Origin: Chiridota heheva
Lineage: Eukaryota > Echinodermata > Holothuroidea > Apodida > Chiridotidae
Assembly: GCA_020152595.1 (NCBI GenBank)
Contig: JAIGNY010003313.1
Location: forward strand, 501,001 to 565,000
Reading direction: 5' to 3'
DNA length: 64,000 nt
The notes under the pieces are model-generated. The model was not told the DNA's origin and did no database searches. It worked only from the letters and a program-made list of their open reading frames with translations. Made by a program: the position numbers and the translations under genes. Position 1 is the stretch's first letter, and every line of letters begins with the position of its first letter. Shown piece after piece: positions 58,101 through 64,000 of this stretch.

Positions 58101-61100
58101 GCGGTATCCCCACGTGGTAATTAGCATACTCTGACCATAAGACCTGGATTGCGTAATATAAGACCAGCTCCCACCTAAAACTTATTTTCATACACAAAGT
58201 GATACATCCCTTGTGTGATATCCATGGACGATGTGTTAGGGTCAATGTAATCAGGCATTAGAAATAGTATGCATTTTATGACTTAAAACAGTAATTATTA
58301 TTATTATCGTTTTGATTGCATTTGTTCCCAAAACGTTGAGATTTTGTTATCATTAATTTGCAATACATATAAACCTTATTCGTTCTTGAGAAAAACTGCT
58401 TTGGTATAAATAATCTTGTGGGACTAAATTATATCGAACAATAACATTATCGTGTTACTTATCTGAGAAAACTTTTGACTTGGCCCAGATTTTTGTTAGC
58501 ACATGATACATAGAGAATACCAAGCCCCGCCTCCCTTGACCTTGTTTTCGTTACAAGGTACCAGATTTTAAAATGATATTTTTTTTGGCAAAGCAGAACA
58601 TAAGTTTTGTAACCCGATTACGATTGGGTGAGCTAGGGCAATTGTTTACCATTATTTGCTGTATATATCTGTATAGAGTGAATATTTCTGGAAGAATATC
58701 ACTGGAAGTACAGTAGGCTTATCTTGTACTTTGAGTGTCTGACTTTAAGTAACCCATCCCATACCCACCTAACGTTCGGTAGGAACATCCTGCCCTTGCC
58801 AATACTAGTGGGTGGAAGGACCTGAGCACTCAAGTTCTCATAGGTGCAGATCACGAGGGCAAGGGAATGATCACCTCCCTTCCCCCCCCCTCCCCTTCCC
58901 CTCTCCCTCCTCCCCTTACATATAACATTTGCAAATTTTGTTCGAATTTACTAGTGGACTATTGGCCTTAGAATAGGAAATGTTAAAATTTCAACCAAAT
59001 CTTGAGCTTTTGTTTGACTCTCAAATTATTTTATGTATCGTAGGCCTTCCGGGGCAGACAAAATTTAAATTCTCATTTTGTTTATTTTCATAACATAGTT
59101 ATTTCAAGAAGAAATTTTAAATACTTTATTTTGAATGTATACAATTCATTTTCACCAAAATTCAAGCTAAATTGTGATCAAATTAACTGTTTAAGCCTGT
59201 TGCCATTTCGACATAATTAATATTTTACATCCAGTCAGTTGTTTGAAAATTCACATTTCAATTTATGGATATACAAAGTCCATGGTGATTCTTCATTGGG
59301 ACAACACCCTTTGGGAGTGAAAAGAAATTATAAGACGTTGCATTCTTACTCTTGCCCGACAAAGCACCCCCCTCCCCTTCCCCATCCCCTATGGCCACCA
59401 GGACTGATTTTTTTTTTTTTTTTTGTTGTTGAGAATTTCCAGGAATCCAAAGTTTCGCCCCATCCCCCATTTTCTAAACTATACCTGTGCCCCTGAAAAG
59501 TTCTTTTTAAGTTGACATGCAGAAGCAAATAATTTTCTTAAAACATATATTGCATGGCATTTGGAAGTATGATATAAGCTGCAAAACAAACAGAGCTCCA
59601 CAATCTCAAATGTCTTAGTGTGAATGAAATTTATATATTTGGTTCCATTATAAGAAACACACATCGAAAAACAAATCAAAATTCAATATAACATGCATGG
59701 TAGGATAATTCTGACGAAAATAAAAACAAAACAAGCAGAATTCTGCTTAAAATTAAAAATAATTATATCAAGGAACAGACCTGAAAACAATTCATTAAAT
59801 TTGAAAAATTTAAACATCTGAAAATTTAACAAGCGGGAAAGTACAACAAAACAAAGCAATTCCTTTAATCTTTGTTTTTTTTTAAGTTAAAGATTGAAGG
59901 AAGTAAAAATATAAAAATTGGTAAAGCAATTTGAAAGTTCAACTCAATCAAGTGGAAAAGGAACAAGAAAAAAAGAGCAATGTGGAAACATTTAACTTCT
60001 ATGTAATTGGAATTTCAGAATATGAAGTTTAATGGAGGGCAGGGACCGATGTAAAAAATTCAAACTGATTATATAGACTGGTGGATGTAAAACAAGGCTG
60101 AAGCAACCAACCAAACATTGATTTGTGACTTTCACGTCATTTTTTGAATAGAGTTAACATTTTTTGAATAAGCTCTTGAAATTTTTCAATTTCTAATATT
60201 CCATCTTCATTAAAATCTATATTTATATTTTTAGTGTATATGGTGGGGGAGGGGGGTAAAAATTGGATCTTTTACTCTAAAATATGAAGAAGCAAAATGT
60301 AAATATAATTCATAAGTAATGATAAGTTTCAACAGAAATCAATATTTCTGAAGGATTTCTTATCCAATTGCTTATTGTAGAAGGAAAATGGGCAAGGTTT
60401 ACTTTCTTTGAATTAATTTCTAATGTTTGAAGAAAACTTTTGGGCAAGTTCAGTCAAACCAGGATCAAACCAAATCGGAAAGACGTGAGAATGAATGAAA
60501 TGGCTGAATGGGAGTCACTTCTGTACAAGTAACTACAACTACAAGATTTTAAGATAAAAAGGCCATGTAAAGTACATTTTTTCGGTGGAATTGATTGTTT
60601 TCAATGATATCACTGACCTGTTTACAGTTTTCATTTAAACCCCAGGTTTTACCCTAACATTTTACACCCGCTCCTTCAATTGACTAAAGTCTAAAAATTC
60701 AGGTTCATATATGATGTAAAATTACATAACAAGCAAGATTTCGTGCAGCTGTCTGATAGACCTAAAACTTTTTTTGCACATTGAAATGTGTTAATTCATC
60801 AAGAGTCAGCTATGTCTAAAAAAACAATCTACTTTTATTTCACCCTGATTCTACTATGACTTAGTTAAACCATGGAGATACTATTTGTGAATATCTTTAT
60901 GCTTAAACAAAGGAAGTCTATGTAAAAAGAATAAAGAGGTATAATCATTGTAAATACTGATCATCATAGAGGTATAATCATTGTAATTACTGATCATCAT
61001 CATTGATGCATATCATTGGAAAGAGCGAAGGGCACATTTTGCATAGAAGAAAGTGTTTTATAAAGACTGATAAATGCTATAATTTGAAGGGTAATTTCTG

Positions 61101-61250
61101 GAATGATTTTGGATTGTCGTATTTCTAAGTTAATTACTTCTTGTGAGAGGGGCTTACAACCCAAAGCTGCATTTGTATTGCTGAACCAAGCACAAAATAA
61201 TAACTTTTACGTCTTACAAAACTTTTCAAACCTGAAGTTGCATTTCTCTC
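55138..61250. other. Long intron of the transporter gene
   Basis: AT-rich intron. It contains scattered homopolymer runs (57,195-57,240; 58,876-58,915; 59,405-59,425), a segment of decayed LINE-like text near 55,470-55,690 (GAAGCCAATGGAGATCTTTAA, GCGGGCAGCAGTATTCTGTA) and no coding exon I could support. TGGCCCAC-like hAT tips were not found. Confidence 0.35.
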
Positions 61251-61542
61251 TCACAATGTCTGCAACTTATTTACCCACAATTTGAATGAATAAGTTGTTA
61301 AGTGAGGATGGGGGGTGGGGGAGGGGGAGTGCTTGCCACTCATGGAATAAATTGCAAGCCCCGTCTCCCGATTTGTATTGATACTACAAAAACAATATTT
61401 TTTGAAATCCGCATGGGCTGCATAGGCGGGACTTATTTTCTCCATATTTACATCTTTTGTATTGTGGTATATGTTTTGTATCTTTGTGCAATTTTTATAA
61501 ACCCCACCCCCCACACACAAACACACTTTCAGTGGGTAAAGT

Positions 61543-61996
<454 letters not shown>

Positions 61997-62004
61997 GGTA
62001 AAGT

Positions 62005-63953
62005 GATGACCATATAGCAATTACAATTGCTCACAAATTATTTTGAATAGTGAAACGTAAGTTGCATTGACTTAGATAAGACTGACAAAAGAACAAACAT
62101 TTTATATCACACCCTTCTTAAGCAATACATTGCTTTAGTACAAAAGTTCACGCTACATATGATACATGAACCCTGGAAATAAATGTCAGACCCCTAGCTT
62201 TGCTGTTTCTTAGGGGCAGCCTGCCCGCCAGATATTGGAGGTAAAAAATACAACACAAAGTATCCATTTTTATTTCAAACTCATAACAACACTTTTGAAC
62301 TTTGAATGCATGTGTATTTTTTCAAAGATACATTATATTTTGTGAATCTTTATTTCTCTCGAGATAAATGTACTTATCATACATCATACAGTGATTTACA
62401 ATGCATAAACACTATAGCAGTTATAGTACAAGATTGCTGACAGAGTTATACATGAATCCAACCGCCATGCTGCCCATTGTTGAAAAGGAAACGTTGAACG
62501 TATTTCTTTGACAAAAAATTCAATAAATTCTGCCGTGAATGAACATTTCAAGATCTTTTTTATGATAAAAAGTTACTGATACATCATATCTAATAATCAC
62601 TGAGGCGTATCGTATCATACGTGTATACAAGTAAAGTTAGTGTGTGTGAAGTGTATGGCATCTCAACTTGTTTATGTTGTGTTGGTAAACATAACAAGTT
62701 GTGCGTCGCATTTGGGGTGTTTGGTTGGGTCGGCGTCGGGTCAGCCTCCATCGTACAACAGGGCCATAAAGCCTTTATGACGCGGGCCCTTACCCTCAAC
62801 TCATATACCAACCTTACATAGCTTGAGTGGCAAAGCTGGAGGTTCAGTCAAAAGACCCTAACAGGAGTGTAGGAAGCTTTTGAAAAGTAGGGGCACTTCC
62901 CAAGTCATTTACATATGTCCCCCAGTCTATGGATAGAATTAGTGAGCCCAAAACAACAAAAGGGGAACTATATTTTGAAAGGGGACTTTTGCACACAAAA
63001 AATTAAAGTGTGTGCACATTCCACCATATGCATGCAGCTCTTGCATCTTTGATACAGGGTTTGCATTAGCAGCGCGATTGCACGAATTGCGCAATCAGTT
63101 CTCACACCGGCAATCCCGCACAAAATTAGAAGCAATGCCGGATAGTCGTGCACAGCCACCGAGAGATGCTGGCTAAGTGTTCAAAGCCACGCTAAGCATT
63201 CAGTGATAACATTAGGCCTCGAGATAATGATATGAATTTTAGCGATTAAACATGAAATATTGATGTAATTTATGGAAATAGATATAATTTAAGAAGAACG
63301 GATCCCTTACATACTTAAATGTATACAACAAAACGAGACTGAGGCCCTCGATGTAGGTGGTGAAATTTGTAACTAGTCTCCAACTACAGTCGTTTTCTGT
63401 AACTACGATGTCCAGCACTGTATACAATCAATATATTAGTGATGAAAAGAAATTCATAAAGCGACTGTAAATTTGATTCATGAACATCTTATGTTGTTGA
63501 CATTTCTAACATGTCTCCTAAAAGAAAATGCATGAGAGAAATTCCCTACCCAAAAAATTTTGAAGGAGGGAATTACCCTCCTAAAAATCCAAAGCTAGGT
63601 GCAAACCCTGCTTTGACTGTATTTGAGGGGCACTTTTCATTATCAAAAGCTTTTTTTGCCATTTTTCGGAAAAGTGGCCCCCAGTTCCTACACCTGAAGA
63701 ATAGGGCTGACACTTTCAGCATCTTAAAGTATCTTGATAAGTGAATAAGATATTTTAGTAAACTGCTCTCTGACTTTCACCCTTTTTGAAAATGAAACAA
63801 AACAGTTCATTTTTGTAGCTATCCATATACCTATTAAAACTAACACTGAGGGAATTAGCAAGTTGTGCTTTTGTAATGTGTATGACACAAATAAGCAGGG
63901 ATTTATGTATCAGTTGCAGGTCAATTGACTATTGCTTCCTCTTTTTGTTTCAG
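62005..63953. other. Intron, nothing firm recognised
   Basis: Intronic sequence before the second transporter exon. A palindrome TTTTCGGAAAAGTGGCCCCC near 63,664 and a GTGTGTG-rich stretch near 62,640 are the only local features noted. Confidence 0.35.
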
Positions 63954-64000
63954 GTTCTATTTTGTCTTTATAGCTTTCCTGCTCTTTGGAATGTGCTCTG
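63954..64000 (+). CDS. Equilibrative nucleoside transporter-like, second coding exon (start only)
   Basis: The acceptor CTTTTTGTTTCAG is strong. The first base completes Arg (AG|G), then FYFVFIAFLLFGMCS runs to the window edge. This is the start of transmembrane helix 1. In ENT proteins 'DR-x-x-x-V-x-hydrophobic-F-x-L-x-G-x-G/C-S/T' leads into LLPWNFF, which would lie just outside. The hydrophobic run and phase agreement with 53,853-54,007 are seen directly; the family name is inference from that short match. Confidence 0.65.

Overview
This window is AT-rich, intron-rich animal DNA. GTAGGCCTA-type strings, the mix of RTE-, L2- and I-like LINEs with many MITEs, and tRNA-like SINEs suggest a marine deuterostome invertebrate, most likely an echinoderm. 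That assignment is inference. Only about 1.2 kb is recognisably host coding sequence. Nearly everything else is intron or spacer filled with transposon fossils and tandem repeats. No LTR element, Polinton, CRISPR array or rRNA was seen.

Host gene 1 lies on the minus strand from about 32.6 kb down to about 0.9 kb. It is a multi-exon gene for a repeat protein whose segments read like blades of an FG-GAP/BBS/ITFG2-type beta-propeller. Exons at 29.6, 25.6, 20.2, 18.9, 17.0, 12.3, 10.8 and 2.5 kb join in compatible phase at good splice sites. Two weaker exons follow at 2.3 and 0.9 kb, and a candidate untranslated exon lies at 32.5 kb. I could not name the orthologue. A decayed duplicate of the 12.3-kb exon sits 1.1 kb further along the gene.

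Host gene 2 lies on the plus strand at the right edge and looks like an equilibrative nucleoside transporter (SLC29 family). Its first coding exon is at 53.9 kb. After a 9.9-kb intron, its first membrane helix begins at 63,954 and runs off the window.

Mobile DNA, left to right: a 22-bp minisatellite (1.7 kb); a hAT-like repeat (4.1 kb, second copy at 23.2 kb); an I-like LINE split by an opposite-strand copy of its own family with a short target duplication (6.0-9.4 kb); a MITE (9.9 kb); an RTE-like LINE (14.2-16.5 kb); a 106-bp G-rich element (19.2 kb); a tRNA-like SINE (20.5 kb); two blocks of about 300-bp tandem repeats (20.8-21.9 and 23.9-25.0 kb); a 1.3-kb hAT element with perfect 8-bp duplications (27.5-28.8 kb); an I-like LINE lacking its reverse transcriptase (29.7-32.0 kb); a hairpin MITE (33.3 kb); an L2-like LINE apparently inverted at its 5' side (34.8-38.3 kb); a 51-copy, 18-bp palindromic minisatellite (46.2-47.1 kb); a MITE with five AP-1 consensus sites 0.5 kb upstream of the transporter's coding exon (53.0-53.3 kb); and a hAT-type MITE carrying a long compound microsatellite (61.5-62.0 kb).

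I see no convincing undescribed multi-gene system. The observations most worth following are the AP-1-dense MITE, the palindromic minisatellite, the decayed exon duplicate and the well-resolved insertion structures.
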